In this document: piece by piece, positions 1 through 9,246 of the stretch
Layout: each line of letters opens with the position of its first letter
Position numbering within the stretch: position 1 is the first letter of the stretch
Assembly: GCF_009755815.1 (NCBI RefSeq)
Contig: NZ_WRPK01000009.1
Coordinates: forward strand, 248,001 to 312,000
DNA length: 64,000 nt
Origin: Flavisphingomonas formosensis
Lineage (GTDB): Bacteria > Pseudomonadota > Alphaproteobacteria > Sphingomonadales > Sphingomonadaceae
Direction of reading: 5' to 3'
Translations under genes and position numbers: made by a program
The notes under the pieces: model-generated
Seen by the model: only the letters and a program-made list of their open reading frames with translations
Databases searched by the model: none
Told to the model about the DNA's origin: nothing

Positions 1-199
1 GGTCCGGATCGTCGGGGCCAGGAACATTGCGAGCAGTCTGGCTGCGGATGCATCGGCGCTCTTCGCGCGCAATCTCTTCAACTTCCTGAGCGCGTTCTGG
101 GACAAGAATGCTGGCAAGCCGGTCCTCGACGAGGAGATCGGCAACGCCGTGCGCCTCACGCGGGGCGGCAAGGTTGTCCACGAACGACTGCTCGGCTGA
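1..199 (+). CDS. pntAA: NAD(P) transhydrogenase subunit alpha part 1, 3' end
   Basis: Only the last 65 codons are in the window; the gene starts upstream of base 1. The frame beginning at base 2 reads VRIVGARNIASSLAADASAL and ends in VVHERLLG before a TGA at 197-199. This matches the C-terminus of the NAD(H)-binding alpha-1 subunit of the proton-translocating transhydrogenase, which passes hydride between NADH and NADP+ at the inner membrane. The assignment rests mainly on position: pntAB starts 20 bases later and pntB follows, the three-gene split arrangement typical of alphaproteobacteria. Confidence 0.85.
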   Translation, partial: VRIVGARNIASSLAADASALFARNLFNFLSAFWDKNAGKPVLDEEIGNAVRLTRGGKVVHERLLG

Positions 200-219
200 T
201 CGCCAAAAGGACCAAGCCT

Positions 220-507
220 GTGGATTTCATCTCGATCTTGTCGATCTTCGTGCTGGCCTGCTTCGTGGGCTATTATGTCGTGTGGTCGGTGACGCCGGCA
301 CTGCACACGCCGCTGATGGCGGTCACAAACGCCATCTCCTCAGTGATCATCGTCGGCGCACTGATCGCGAGCGCGGCGCAGGGCAGCGTCTATGCCAAAT
401 ATCTGGGCTTGGTCGCGGTGGTTTTCGCAAGCGTCAACATCTTCGGTGGCTTCGCGGTCACCGCGCGAATGCTTGCGATGTACAAGAAAAAAGAGCGCAA
501 GAGCTGA
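220..507 (+). CDS. pntAB: NAD(P) transhydrogenase subunit alpha part 2 (membrane)
   Basis: This 95-residue protein is the small membrane subunit (domain II, alpha side) of the proton-pumping transhydrogenase. Three hydrophobic segments are visible: residues about 3-24, 36-55 and 60-80, the last containing ASVNIFGGFAVTARML, a signature of this subunit. The C-terminus is basic (MYKKKERKS), as expected for a cytoplasmic tail. The start is a GTG at 220, 20 bases after the pntAA stop. An AAAAGG run at 205-210 can serve as ribosome binding site. pntB follows after 22 bases, so the three genes form one operon. Confidence 0.92.
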   Translation: MDFISILSIFVLACFVGYYVVWSVTPALHTPLMAVTNAISSVIIVGALIASAAQGSVYAKYLGLVAVVFASVNIFGGFAVTARMLAMYKKKERKS

Positions 508-529
508 GCGCGGGCGAGGGGGATAGAGA

Positions 530-1945
530 ATGCATCAACTAGCCGCCACACCTGCATGGGCCTCCCTGGCTTATCTGGTATCGGGTATCCTTTTCATTCT
601 GGCGTTGCGCGGGCTTTCAAGTCCGGCCAGCTCGCGCCGCGGCAACCGCTTCGGCATGGCCGGCATGCTCATCGCCGTTGCCACGACGCTCGTCCTGCAC
701 GGCACCGGACGTGCCGAGATTGCGATCGCTATCGCTATCGGTGGCGCAATCGGTTCCGTGACCGCTCGCAAGATCGCCATGACGGACATGCCGCAGCTCG
801 TCGCTGCCTTCCATTCGTTGGTCGGACTCGCTGCCGTTCTGGTCGCCGGGGCCGCCTTCCTCAATCCGGAGGCCTTCGGGATTTTGGACGAGGCGACAGG
901 TCATATCCACAATGTCAGCCGGATCGAGATGGGGCTAGGCGTCGCGATCGGCGCGATCACATTCTCAGGTTCGGTGATCGCCTTCCTGAAACTCAACGGC
1001 AATATGTCTGGCAAGCCGATCATGCTGCCGGGGCGGCATGTCATCAACCTGGGTACGCTGGTCGCAATCCTTGGGCTGATTGGCTATTTCGTCACAGACG
1101 ATGCTCATTGGGTGTTCTTCACTGTCACCGCGCTAAGCTTCGTTATCGGTTTCCTTCTGATCATTCCCATCGGCGGTGCGGATATGCCGGTGGTCGTCTC
1201 CATGCTGAATAGCTACTCGGGCTGGGCGGCCGCAGCGATGGGCTTCACCCTGCACAATTCAGCAATGATCATCACCGGCGCCCTGGTGGGTTCGTCCGGT
1301 GCAATTCTCAGCTACATCATGTGCAAGGCGATGAACCGGAGCTTCATCAGCGTGATCGCCGGCGGCTTCGGCGGTGACAGCGCCGCGGCCGGCGGTGGCG
1401 ACGCCAAGGAGCAGCGCCCATGGAAGCGTGGTTCGGCCGATGATGCAGCCTTCCTCATGGGGCAGGCCGAGCAGGTCATCATCGTTCCTGGCTACGGCAT
1501 GGCAGTCAGTCAAGCGCAGCATGCTCTGCGTGAGATGGGCGACGTTCTGAAGGCGGCAGGCGTGAGGGTCAAATATGCGATCCATCCGGTTGCCGGACGC
1601 ATGCCAGGTCATATGAACGTGCTGCTCGCAGAGGCAAACGTCCCCTATGATGAGGTATTCGAGTTGGAGGACATCAATTCGGAATTCGCTCAGACTGACA
1701 TCGCCTTTGTGATAGGCGCGAATGACGTAACCAATCCAGCAGCGAAGACCGACAAGACTTCTCCGATCTACGGCATGCCTATCCTTGACGTCGAGAAGGC
1801 AAAGACCGTGCTGTTCGTGAAGCGCTCGATGGAGGGCGTGGGCTATGCTGGCGTCGATAACGATGTTTTCTACATGGGCAGTACGATGATGCTGCTCGGC
1901 GACGCCAAGAAGATGGTCGAGGAAATCGTCAAGACCATGAACTAG
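530..1945 (+). CDS. pntB: NAD(P) transhydrogenase subunit beta
   Basis: The 471-residue product has the normal length for PntB. The N-terminal part up to about residue 270 is hydrophobic with many membrane segments and includes the conserved stretches AFHSLVGLAAVLV and NSYSGWAAAAMGF. The C-terminal soluble domain binds NADP(H) and shows VIIVPGYGMAVSQAQHAL near residue 325, GRMPGHMNVLLAEA near 365 and the IGANDVTNPAA motif near 400. The protein carries the proton channel and the NADP site. A hairpin about 60 bases past the stop probably ends the operon. Confidence 0.95.
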   Translation: MHQLAATPAWASLAYLVSGILFILALRGLSSPASSRRGNRFGMAGMLIAVATTLVLHGTGRAEIAIAIAIGGAIGSVTARKIAMTDMPQLVAAFHSLVGLAAVLVAGAAFLNPEAFGILDEATGHIHNVSRIEMGLGVAIGAITFSGSVIAFLKLNGNMSGKPIMLPGRHVINLGTLVAILGLIGYFVTDDAHWVFFTVTALSFVIGFLLIIPIGGADMPVVVSMLNSYSGWAAAAMGFTLHNSAMIITGALVGSSGAILSYIMCKAMNRSFISVIAGGFGGDSAAAGGGDAKEQRPWKRGSADDAAFLMGQAEQVIIVPGYGMAVSQAQHALREMGDVLKAAGVRVKYAIHPVAGRMPGHMNVLLAEANVPYDEVFELEDINSEFAQTDIAFVIGANDVTNPAAKTDKTSPIYGMPILDVEKAKTVLFVKRSMEGVGYAGVDNDVFYMGSTMMLLGDAKKMVEEIVKTMN

Positions 1946-2006
1946 CGCGTGTCAGCCGTCCTCGGGCACGTTACCGGGCTCGATGGTACGGCCATCATGG
2001 ATGACA

Positions 2007-2039
2007 CCGCGGGGTTGGCGTGTTCTGCCAACCCCGCGG
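2007..2039 (+). terminator. Hairpin terminator after pntB
   Basis: A perfect 13-bp inverted repeat (CCGCGGGGTTGGC, then its complement) encloses a 7-base loop, starting about 60 bases after the pntB stop. The stem is very GC-rich. No T-run follows, so it is either a weak intrinsic terminator, a 3'-end stabilising structure, or a stem acting with Rho. Confidence 0.6.
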
Positions 2040-2137
2040 ACTTGCCCAAATTGACAGCGCTGATGGAGGTCGTCGGAATCCTGTTCGAGCTGCCTTCATG
2101 AGGCGCTGGCCTTGCTGCTCGGGATCGCAATGGTAGC

Positions 2138-2589
2138 ATGCCGGCCATGACCGATCCGATGGACGCTCTGATCGATTTCCGCAGGGCGATCGCACAACGG
2201 GAAATTTGCGTTCAGCCAGCGGACTTCCATCCGGACATCTTCGTGCATGTCGATCAGCCGGCCGGCACCAAGATATACCTATGCGCTGATCGACGGCGGC
2301 GAGGTCACCGCAGTCGCGCTCCTCGCACTGACCGAGGCGATCGAGGGCGTGCCGACTTTCCAGCTTGGCTACGCGGTGATGGAAGCTCGGCGAGGTACCG
2401 GGCGCGCGCAGCGTGTCGCGATGGCGGCGATCAACGAGATATGCCGCGGGCTTCGCCGGAACGGGATTCCGAAGCTGTATTTCGAGGCTGTGATCGATCG
2501 CGAGAACATGTCCGTGTACCGAGTGCCTTGGCCACGATTCCGGCGTGCCCGCGATCCAGTTTCAACGTCTCGTAGATTCTAGCGCGTGA
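2138..2589 (+). pseudogene. GNAT-family acetyltransferase, two frameshifts
   Basis: Three consecutive reading frames together give one plausible GNAT N-acetyltransferase. Frame 1 from 2138 reads MPAMTDPMDALIDFRRAIAQ and continues to about 2270. Frame 2 (about 2275-2515) reads YALIDGGEVTAVALLALTEA and then the acetyl-CoA-loop-like RRGTGRAQRVAMAAINEIC and VIDRENMSVYR. The third frame (from about 2520) gives ECLGHDSGVPAIQFQRLVDS and stops at 2589. ENxxxxR followed by a GH-type turn is typical of GNAT C-termini. Two separate +1 shifts are needed, so this is a dead gene or a poorly sequenced one. The substrate cannot be guessed. Confidence 0.55.
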
Positions 2590-2730
2590 GCGCCGCGATA
2601 TGAAACGACGGTTCCTGTCTTGAGCTTGGTCCATTTGTGACCGAAGGGCGTCGAAGCCAAGAGCAAACGTCTGTTGACGGAACTTTCGACAGGAAAGCCG
2701 ACTGTCGCCCAGTGATCCAATTTCCGTCGT

Positions 2731-3090
2731 TTACGGGGCTCCGGAGAATGTCGCGTGCCAAACGTCCGGCCGCATTGGAGCCTGGCTGGCGTTTCCGATC
2801 AGTGGCACACGGCCGAAGGCGCGAGTCGATAGTATCGAGGCATCGAGCGAAGCGCCGCCAACGGGATCAGGCACAACTGACGCCATGCGGCCCTCGGTCA
2901 GCCCTCGCACTGCGTCCAAGATCGTCTCGGTCTTGCGGTCAATTACAGCGCTTGCCCCAAGTGCGCGTAGCAGCTGCGCTCTCTCGGCCCCGGCTTGTAC
3001 CGACAATACCGTCGCTCGCTGCCGGGCGGCAAGCTGGACAGCTGCCAACAGCGCGATTGCAGGGACCTCGGCACAGTCGAACGGCTCCAT
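2731..3090 (-). pseudogene. Zinc-type alcohol dehydrogenase/quinone oxidoreductase fragment
   Basis: An open stretch of 119 codons encodes only the middle of a medium-chain dehydrogenase/reductase. Visible parts are AAVQLAARQRATVLSVQAG (second strand of the nucleotide-binding fold), ERAQLLRALGASAVIDRKTE, and VVPDPVGGASLDASI followed by GRVPLIGNASQ. These match the C-terminal Rossmann half of NADPH:quinone oxidoreductases. The N-terminal catalytic half (about 150 residues) and the last part are absent, and the glycine-rich GxGxxG loop is degenerate. It is best read as a decayed remnant in the same eroded stretch as the GNAT and hydroxyacid dehydrogenase genes. Confidence 0.55.
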
Positions 3091-3135
3091 CGATCGCGGC
3101 TAAGCTATATCGACCCGAGCAGCCGATCGGGGATG

Positions 3136-3160
3136 CGCGCTGACGCGCGGTATTCTTTTT
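3136..3160 (+). terminator. Possible intrinsic terminator, plus-strand sense
   Basis: A CGCGC stem with TGAC loop and GCGCG return is followed by GTATTCTTTTT. The T-run makes it a rho-independent terminator for rightward transcription, but no intact rightward gene ends here. The stem is only 5 bp (6 with a flanking pair). Confidence 0.3.
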
Positions 3161-3166
3161 AAGCTC

Positions 3167-4295
3167 TCAGATTAAGAGGTCGCGCTTCACATCCTCTATT
3201 CTCGTGCATCCCGTTAGGCTCATGGCGACCCGCATCTCGCGCACGATGAGGTCAAGTAACATCTCGACGCCGTTTTGGCCGCAAAGCCGCCAAGGCGTAG
3301 ACCCAGGCGCGTCCAAGCAGTACCCCATCGGCGCCAAGCGCAAGCATGCGTAGCACGTCGAGCCCGGTGCGAATGCCTGAATCGGCCAGTATGGTGAGAT
3401 CGTCTCTGACGGCATCCGCTATTGCCGGAACTGCTGCTGCCGTCGACAGCGCACCGTCCAATTGCCGGCCGCCGTGATTTGAGACGACGATGCCGTCGGC
3501 GCCCAGATCGCGCGCGGCCCTGGCGTCCTCCGCTTCGAGGATGCCCTTGATCACCAGGTTTCCCTTCCACGTGGATCTGATCCACTCGAGGTCGCACCAC
3601 GTAATGGCCGGATCAAAATTCTGGGCAAGCCAGCCCATGAAATCAGTGAGGCCGCTGTTCTTACCCAGGACGGGTGCAACATTGCCGAGGCGATGAGGAC
3701 GTCCGCGGACGCCCACGTCCCATGCCCAGCGCGGCTTTCCCATGGCCTGAAGAAGGCGCCGCGAGGCGGCGAACGGCCCGGACATTCCCGAATGTGCATC
3801 GCGATAGCGCGCCCCCGGCACGGGCATGTCGACGGTGAAAACCAGTGTTTCGCAGCCCTGTTGGGCTGCCACGGCGAGAAGATCGCGCATGAAGGCGCGA
3901 TCCTTGATCACATAGAGCTGGAACCAGATGAGGCCGGCGCCGCGCACGACTTCGGCGATGTCACAAACCGAAACGGTCGAAAGGCAGAACGGAACGTGGC
4001 GCGCCCGCGCGGCGCGGGCGGCCTGAACCTCACCCCGCCGGGCATACATGCCCGTTAACCCCACAGGTCCCAAGCCGACGGGAAGGCCCAGCTTCTTGCC
4101 GAACCAACTCGTCTCCAGACTGACATTCGATACGTCCCGTAGCACACGCTGGCGCAAGTGAATGCGGGACAGATCCTCTACGTTGCGGCGAAGCGTGTCC
4201 TCTCCGTAGGAACCGCCATCGATGTAGTCGAAAAGAAAGCGGGGCAAACGCCGCTTGGCTGCCTGTCTGAAATCTGCTCCTGAACTTATGATCAT
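3167..4295 (-). pseudogene. FMN-dependent alpha-hydroxyacid dehydrogenase (LldD-like), C-terminal frameshift
   Basis: From 4295 the frame gives about 340 residues of an FMN-dependent L-2-hydroxyacid oxidase/dehydrogenase: [19 protein letters not shown] near residue 17, [12 protein letters not shown] near 72, an FMN-phosphate region [13 protein letters not shown] near 305, and the catalytic-histidine motif [10 protein letters not shown] near 270. At about 3280 the frame breaks inside [10 protein letters not shown]. The next frame continues the family exactly ([20 protein letters not shown]) to a TGA at 3167. One surplus base in TTTGC explains it. The active-site core is complete, so this may be a single sequencing error in a real L-lactate, mandelate or glycolate-type dehydrogenase. 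The protein class is certain; the substrate is not. Confidence 0.75.
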
Positions 4296-4376
4296 GAGAG
4301 TCCCGCTGCTAACGGCTGCGCATAGCGCGGCGTTTCCACGAATTTGCTTGAGAGCCTATGCCGCGTGCGAGCCGCC

Positions 4377-5555
4377 TCACCCGCATGGCAGCACTGCCGC
4401 TTGGGCGCCGTGCCTGTCCCACCTATTTGCGAGAGGCGGGAAGGGCTCACGGAGACCTGCCTGTTCGAGCAACGGGAGCACTTGGCGGTTAAACCGATCG
4501 ATGCCATCAAGATAGTCGACCCAGGTGAAGAGAACGCCGTCCAGACCCGCAGCGGACAGCATCTCCAGCTTGGCAGCAATATGCTCCGCCGTTCCCACGA
4601 GCGGAAATCCTCCGGCCCCAGCCGCAAAACGATCACGAACCCGCTCGAGCACTTCGCGCGGCAGGCCGTTCGACTCCTGCGCGGTTTTCTCGATCAAGGC
4701 ATCGACACTTCGCCGGTCTTGATGCCTGACCGCATAATGTTCCAGATAGTCGTCGGCCTCCTGCTGGGTATCGCGCTGCACCACGAACGTGTGGGCCCAA
4801 ACCTGCACATCGCGCCCGAACGTCTCGCGGGCGATGCGCTTATAGGATGCGATGCCCTCGCGGACATCCTTGGGGTCTTCCGAAGGCAAGCCGATGAAGC
4901 ACACGTCGGCATGCTCACACGCAAACTGCCTGCCGCGATCGGATGTGCCCGCGTTCATGATCGGCGGCCCTCCGGCCTGCACCGGCTTGGGAAGCGAAAA
5001 TCCGCCGACAACGTCGAAGAAATCGCCATGGTGGTCGAACTCATCGGGCGAGCGCCACAGCCTTTTGACGAGCCCCAACCACTCGGCGAGATGCTCGTAC
5101 CGCTGAGAATGCTCACGAAGCGGCGCGCCAAACATCTCGAGCTCTGGGCGATTCCACCCGCCAACGACGTTCAACGTCAGGCGGCCGTTCGAAATATGGT
5201 CGATCGTCGCCGTCTGCTTCGCTGCGAGGATGGGATGCATCGACGCGGCATGGGAGGTCACGAAAATTCCGACCTGTCGAGTCGCCTGCGCAATGCCTGC
5301 CGCCCAAGTGAAAGGGTCAAGGGCATAGCCAGAGACATGATCAGGGTTGTCCTTGAGATAGCCCTTCCACCGTGCGAACGGCACGACCGCCTCGTACCCC
5401 GCCTCATCGACGGCGCGCGCCGTAAGCAAGGACAGCGACCAGTCCTGCTGGTTAGCCTCCGGAACCAAAGTGTGCTGCGCAGTTCCCCTCCCGTTCGTGC
5501 AGAATATGCCGAGCTTGAGCTTGTTGGGGCTGCTGATAATCGGGTTGTTCGTCAT
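4377..5555 (-). CDS. LLM-class flavin-dependent oxidoreductase
   Basis: This 392-residue protein belongs to the bacterial luciferase-like monooxygenases that use reduced FMN from a partner reductase and O2. Family stretches seen are LKLGIFCTNGRG at the first beta strand, DHISNGRLTLNVVGGWNRPE near residue 120, and IMNAGTSDRGRQFACEHAD near 205. The WNRPExxMFG and FARWKGY features place it near the RutA/SfnG/nitrilotriacetate-monooxygenase branch, which oxidises small organosulfur or N-heterocyclic compounds. The exact substrate is not predictable. No flavin reductase gene is next to it. It lies 105 bases downstream of the metallo-hydrolase gene on the same strand and may share its transcript. 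Confidence 0.85.
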   Translation of the reverse strand: MTNNPIISSPNKLKLGIFCTNGRGTAQHTLVPEANQQDWSLSLLTARAVDEAGYEAVVPFARWKGYLKDNPDHVSGYALDPFTWAAGIAQATRQVGIFVTSHAASMHPILAAKQTATIDHISNGRLTLNVVGGWNRPELEMFGAPLREHSQRYEHLAEWLGLVKRLWRSPDEFDHHGDFFDVVGGFSLPKPVQAGGPPIMNAGTSDRGRQFACEHADVCFIGLPSEDPKDVREGIASYKRIARETFGRDVQVWAHTFVVQRDTQQEADDYLEHYAVRHQDRRSVDALIEKTAQESNGLPREVLERVRDRFAAGAGGFPLVGTAEHIAAKLEMLSAAGLDGVLFTWVDYLDGIDRFNRQVLPLLEQAGLREPFPPLANRWDRHGAQAAVLPCG

Positions 5556-5660
5556 ATATCCCGTCCGTCAGGGGATCGTTCTCGCATGTTCGTTCTGCAT
5601 CCTGCGCGACGTTCTGGCGCCGGGCGACAAGGCGTCGCGCGCTAGATCCGTTCAGGTCGT

Positions 5661-6572
5661 TCAGACGGGAGCTGCGTCTTCGACCTGCGCCGCCTGATCC
5701 ACGATCCACGCATCGCCATCCGGCTTCAGATAGATGCCGGTCGGGCCCGAGAAATGTGAGCCCAGCAACAGCGAGTTGCGATCCGAGACACGTTCCAGGA
5801 CGGTGCGCCGGGTGGCTCTCGCCATGTCGTGATTCCAGCAGAAATTGTCGCCAACATGGGGAATCGCGACCTGGACAGGGTGATGGATGAGGTCCCCGGT
5901 GATGATGGCCTCCTGGCCCTCGGACGAAATTACCACGGCGCAATGTCCAGGGGTATGGCCATGCGTGGGTTCGAGACGGACTTCGTCCACAATCACGTGA
6001 TCGGCATCGACGAAGGTCGCAAGGCCCGCATCGATGATCGGTTTGATCGAATCCCCCATCACCGCAATCGAGTCTCGGTGATCATCCGCACTCAGAAATG
6101 CATATTCCGCCTTCGCGAAGATATATTGAGCGTTGGGGAACGTCGGTACCCACGCGCCGTCGACCAGCATCGTATTCCAGCCGCAATGATCGAGATGAAG
6201 ATGGGTGCAGAGCACATAGTCGATGCTCTCTCTCGGCAGGCCGGCCGCTTCGAGGCGCTGCAGGAATGGGCCGTTGAGCTTGTTGAACTCGGGGATATCT
6301 CGCTCTTTGTCGTTCCCGATGCAGGGATCGACGAGAATCCGCTTTCCGCTGGCTTCGATGATGAAGGCCTGAAAATGCAGTGTGATATTGCCTTCCTCGT
6401 CGGCGAAGTCCGGGCAGAGCCAGTCCCCGCGCTTGACGATCTCATCCTTTGTCGTCTGGATGAAGATAGCCGGATCGGCGTTCAGCGGCGGCAGCTCGAG
6501 AACGCGCGTGATGCGCGCTGCACCGATCGCCCAGCGCTTGAAGCCTTCATTGTCGGACGGGTGGGGTGCCAT
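5661..6572 (-). CDS. Metallo-beta-lactamase-fold hydrolase
   Basis: The 303-residue product has the HxHxDH metal motif (THLHLDHCGWNT, about residues 122-133), a downstream histidine in THGHTPGHCAV near 185, and TGDLIHHPVQ near 210 that supplies the bridging aspartate. All ligands for a di-metal centre are therefore present. Members of this branch include lactonases and arylsulfatase- or SdsA-like enzymes; the substrate here is unknown. A GAGGAG ribosome binding site lies about 12 bases before the ATG at 6572. Its upstream region (6573-6950) contains two inverted repeats that may be operators. Confidence 0.85.
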   Translation of the reverse strand: MAPHPSDNEGFKRWAIGAARITRVLELPPLNADPAIFIQTTKDEIVKRGDWLCPDFADEEGNITLHFQAFIIEASGKRILVDPCIGNDKERDIPEFNKLNGPFLQRLEAAGLPRESIDYVLCTHLHLDHCGWNTMLVDGAWVPTFPNAQYIFAKAEYAFLSADDHRDSIAVMGDSIKPIIDAGLATFVDADHVIVDEVRLEPTHGHTPGHCAVVISSEGQEAIITGDLIHHPVQVAIPHVGDNFCWNHDMARATRRTVLERVSDRNSLLLGSHFSGPTGIYLKPDGDAWIVDQAAQVEDAAPV

Positions 6573-6950
6573 GGTGGTGGTGCTCCTCAGTCTTGGCAGG
6601 TAGCAAGGTTGAGGGTTCCGCAGTGGCTGCAGCGACGTGCCAACCCGAACCCGATATGGGGAAGCGTCCGCACGGCCATGACCTCTCCAAGGCTCAACCT
6701 TTTTTACCCAGGGCGAGCGCCCGACCGCCTTGTACCCAGACCTTCACGGCGATCGGTGGAACCAGACAGCGAGCAATTCGCGGATGAATGCTTCACCAAA
6801 TAGGCTGACGGTGGATTCGTGGCTACAATGATACGATTATGTCAGCCATAGCCGAACTGCTATGATAGCCCGTCCGAACCGCTCGGAGCGGTTCCGCACT
6901 GACCGGATTGAGCTGCTAGACAGTCCTCGCTGAACCGAGCGGATACAGCC
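6573..6950. other. Intergenic region with inverted repeats
   Basis: 378 bases between the start of the metallo-hydrolase gene and the end of dld, both on the minus strand. It holds two inverted repeats described separately (GGCTGAC/GTCAGCC at 6803-6847 and CATAGC-N6-GCTATG at 6847-6864). No convincing coding sequence was seen, so it most likely carries the promoter of the metallo-hydrolase. Confidence 0.5.
6803..6864. promoter_or_regulatory. Overlapping inverted repeats, candidate operator
   Basis: GGCTGAC at 6803-6809 is repeated inverted and perfect as GTCAGCC at 6841-6847. Overlapping its end is a shorter palindrome CATAGC-N6-GCTATG at 6847-6864. The short spacer of the second suits a dimeric regulator. 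They lie about 240-290 bases upstream of the metallo-hydrolase start. No regulator gene is adjacent. Confidence 0.35.
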
Positions 6951-8672
6951 TCAAGACCAGTGCTCGGCCCTTGAGGTGCCCCCGATGCCAGGATTGAAGC
7001 GGTTGGTTGGATCCAGCGAGCGATAGTGGTCTTGGAGCACTTTTTTTGCGCTATAAACGTGGCCGACATTATGTTCGGCTGGATATTCCGCCCCGCGGGC
7101 ATCGAGGAGTTCGAGCAATTGGCGTTTCACCGCCGCGGGGTCGGCGCCCTTGGCGAGGACGTAGTCCTGGTGAAAAACATGGCAGAAGAAGTGGGCATAA
7201 TAGAGTTTCTTCGCGATCTTGCTGTCGATCGATGCGGGCAGCTGCTCGAACCATTCGGTGTCGTTTCGCCGCAGCGCGATATCCAGCGAGATGATGTGGT
7301 CCACTTCGTGCGCGTGCAGAGCCCGGTATCGCATGGCAGCGCCGGCGATCGCGAACCGATGCAGAAACGCCTTGGCGCTTTCGGTTCCGGTGCACTCGAA
7401 ATAGTCGCCATTGGCGGTCGGATACCGGTCCTGGAGATATTGCCGTGCCTCTGTAACCCCGGCTCCGCCCATCTTCAGAACCAGATGGTGTTCGAAGCGA
7501 TCGCGATATTCCCGCATCCGCGGCGGTAGATGCTCCCCGAACAAACTGCCGGCCAGCTGAAGGAGGCGGTCGCTAAGATGTTCGGGCAGCAGTGGGATCT
7601 TGCGCCCTAGATCGTCGATACGCGACTTTAAGGCGAAGAGAAGCGGCAGGCGAGCGGTCCCCAACCGCTCGATCGCGATCACCGTGTCCTTGCCATAGCG
7701 CGCCGCGACGTCGAACGCCTCCCGGTGAAAATATTCGCCGGAGATCGGAAGCGAAGCAAAATCGCGAAGTATGTCCCGCCGCAGTTCCGTCAGATCGCCG
7801 ATATTGTTGCTCCCGACGTAAAAGGTCGTCGTGGCGCCATCCTTCGGAAAGGTATCGAGGCGTGCCGCAAGCAACGCTATCTTTCCGGCGCTTCCAGATG
7901 CCTCGTAGAGCCGGGCCGGGTCCGCGTTGAAGCGAGCCGGCGTCCGTTCGTCGATCTTCCGCACATGGTCGCAATAATCGTGATCCGACGCCCGGCGCTC
8001 TTCTGGATGGTCAATATCATCCTCCGCAAAGGCGCCCGCTTCGACGCGGCGCAGGATCTCCTCGGGCTCGTCTCCAAGCGCGATACCCAGATGGTTCACC
8101 AACCGGAGCCGGCCATCTTCTCCTACCTGAGCGAACAACGCCAATTCGGTATAAGCGGGGCCACGCTGAATGAGCGAGCCGCCCGAGTTGTTGCAGATCC
8201 CGCCCAGAACCGATGCGCCGATGCAGGATGATCCGATGACTGAATGTGGATCGCGCCCCATGGGTTCCAGCAATGTTTCAAGCTCGTGCAGGGTCGCGCC
8301 CGGGAGGCACACGACCTGCCGTCCGTCACTGATCGGATGGATGCCCTTGAGGCGAAGGGTGTTGATGACGACGACGGGGCGGTCATAGATCCCATTGGGT
8401 GTCGATCCCCCGGTCAGCCCGGTGTTTGCCGACTGCATGATCACGATGACGCCCGCGTCCACGCAGGCGGACAGCAGGCGCCAAAACTCGACAAGCGAGC
8501 CAGGTCTGGCGACCGCCAGCGCGGGGCCTTCGCCCAGGCGATGTCCCGTCGTGAAGCGACGGGTGCGCGACGGGCCCGTCAGGATGTGCCGTCTGCCGAC
8601 AATGGCCCGAAGAGCGCGGATCAGTGACTGGGGGCCGGGATGATGTGCTGACATGCCTGAATCAGGGCTCAT
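6951..8672 (-). CDS. dld: Quinone-dependent D-lactate dehydrogenase
   Basis: The 573-residue protein matches Dld of E. coli (571 residues) along its length. It is a peripheral membrane FAD enzyme oxidising D-lactate to pyruvate and reducing quinone. The FAD-binding domain shows MQSANTGLTGGSTPNG near residue 78 and VIGSSCIGASVLGGICNNSGG near 142. The cap and membrane-binding parts follow, with GSNNIGDLTELRRDIL near 290, and the C-terminus carries PTNRFNPGIGGTS. The start at 8672 is used; an ATG six codons later (8654) is also possible. The neighbouring hydroxyacid dehydrogenase gene at 3167-4295 is broken, leaving this as the intact 2-hydroxyacid dehydrogenase of the region. Confidence 0.95.
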   Translation of the reverse strand: MSPDSGMSAHHPGPQSLIRALRAIVGRRHILTGPSRTRRFTTGHRLGEGPALAVARPGSLVEFWRLLSACVDAGVIVIMQSANTGLTGGSTPNGIYDRPVVVINTLRLKGIHPISDGRQVVCLPGATLHELETLLEPMGRDPHSVIGSSCIGASVLGGICNNSGGSLIQRGPAYTELALFAQVGEDGRLRLVNHLGIALGDEPEEILRRVEAGAFAEDDIDHPEERRASDHDYCDHVRKIDERTPARFNADPARLYEASGSAGKIALLAARLDTFPKDGATTTFYVGSNNIGDLTELRRDILRDFASLPISGEYFHREAFDVAARYGKDTVIAIERLGTARLPLLFALKSRIDDLGRKIPLLPEHLSDRLLQLAGSLFGEHLPPRMREYRDRFEHHLVLKMGGAGVTEARQYLQDRYPTANGDYFECTGTESAKAFLHRFAIAGAAMRYRALHAHEVDHIISLDIALRRNDTEWFEQLPASIDSKIAKKLYYAHFFCHVFHQDYVLAKGADPAAVKRQLLELLDARGAEYPAEHNVGHVYSAKKVLQDHYRSLDPTNRFNPGIGGTSRAEHWS

Positions 8673-8772
8673 GGCTGAGATTGCCCCCCAGGTGATGCGC
8701 GGCCGTCCATATGGCAGTCAAAGCAGTCATGCTAGTAGCGCTTCCCCGTCGGCAACCCGGCTCGCAAATGGC

Positions 8773-9208
8773 TCAGCGGCGGTGGTGTTTGAGATCGCCG
8801 ACGAGGCCGGTCACGACGTGGCGCGAGCGGAATATCCAACGTCCGTCGATCTGCTCAAACCGGTCATGATATCGTCCGCAGGCGATCGGCTGGAGCGGAA
8901 GACCATCCGTGGCTTGGAAGGTCGTCACATAAGACCATCCCGAAGCCTCACGGCGAGGCTCCTCGATCTCCAGGATGACGTTGCTCGTGACATGACGTGT
9001 CCGGGGCGTGCCATCGTCATAGGTCTTCAGCGCAGTGGCGAGAAATGCCTCTACCGCCTCGGCACCCGACGCTGGAGGATTGTCATTGAGGGTGAGCTCC
9101 CTCGCTGAAGAGCCGGCCGACCCCCGCATAGTCGCCATCATCGACCAGGAAGGCATAGCGCGCCATCAAATTGGTGATCGCGCGTTCGTCGTTGACGATA
9201 TCAGACAT
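8773..9208 (-). CDS. SnoaL-like (NTF2-fold) protein, frameshifted
   Basis: The ATG at 9208 opens a typical NTF2-fold N-terminus, MSDIVNDERAITNLMARYAF, then LVDDGDYAGVGRLFSEG. It runs out of frame at a GGG run near 9100. Removing one G joins it to ELTLNDNPPASGAEAVEAF and to TRHVTSNVILEIEEP, then GRYHDRFEQIDGRWIFRSRH, which ends at 8773. The joined product would be about 144 residues, normal for SnoaL-like or ring-hydroxylating-dioxygenase-small-subunit-like proteins that act as small hydrolases, isomerases or dehydratases. The single-G lesion could be real or a sequencing error. It lies 37 bases upstream-side of the SDR gene's stop on the same strand. Confidence 0.7.
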
Positions 9209-9246
9209 GTTCTGATCCTGCGGGGGCTAGGCCAGGCTTCATGGTC

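Noticed and set aside
4344-5645. 433-codon open frame on the plus strand opposite the LLM monooxygenase gene
   Set aside because: Antisense shadow of a recognisable gene, with no motifs of its own.
5829-6803. 324-codon open frame on the plus strand opposite the metallo-hydrolase gene
   Set aside because: The minus-strand gene has complete metal motifs and an RBS; the plus frame has neither.
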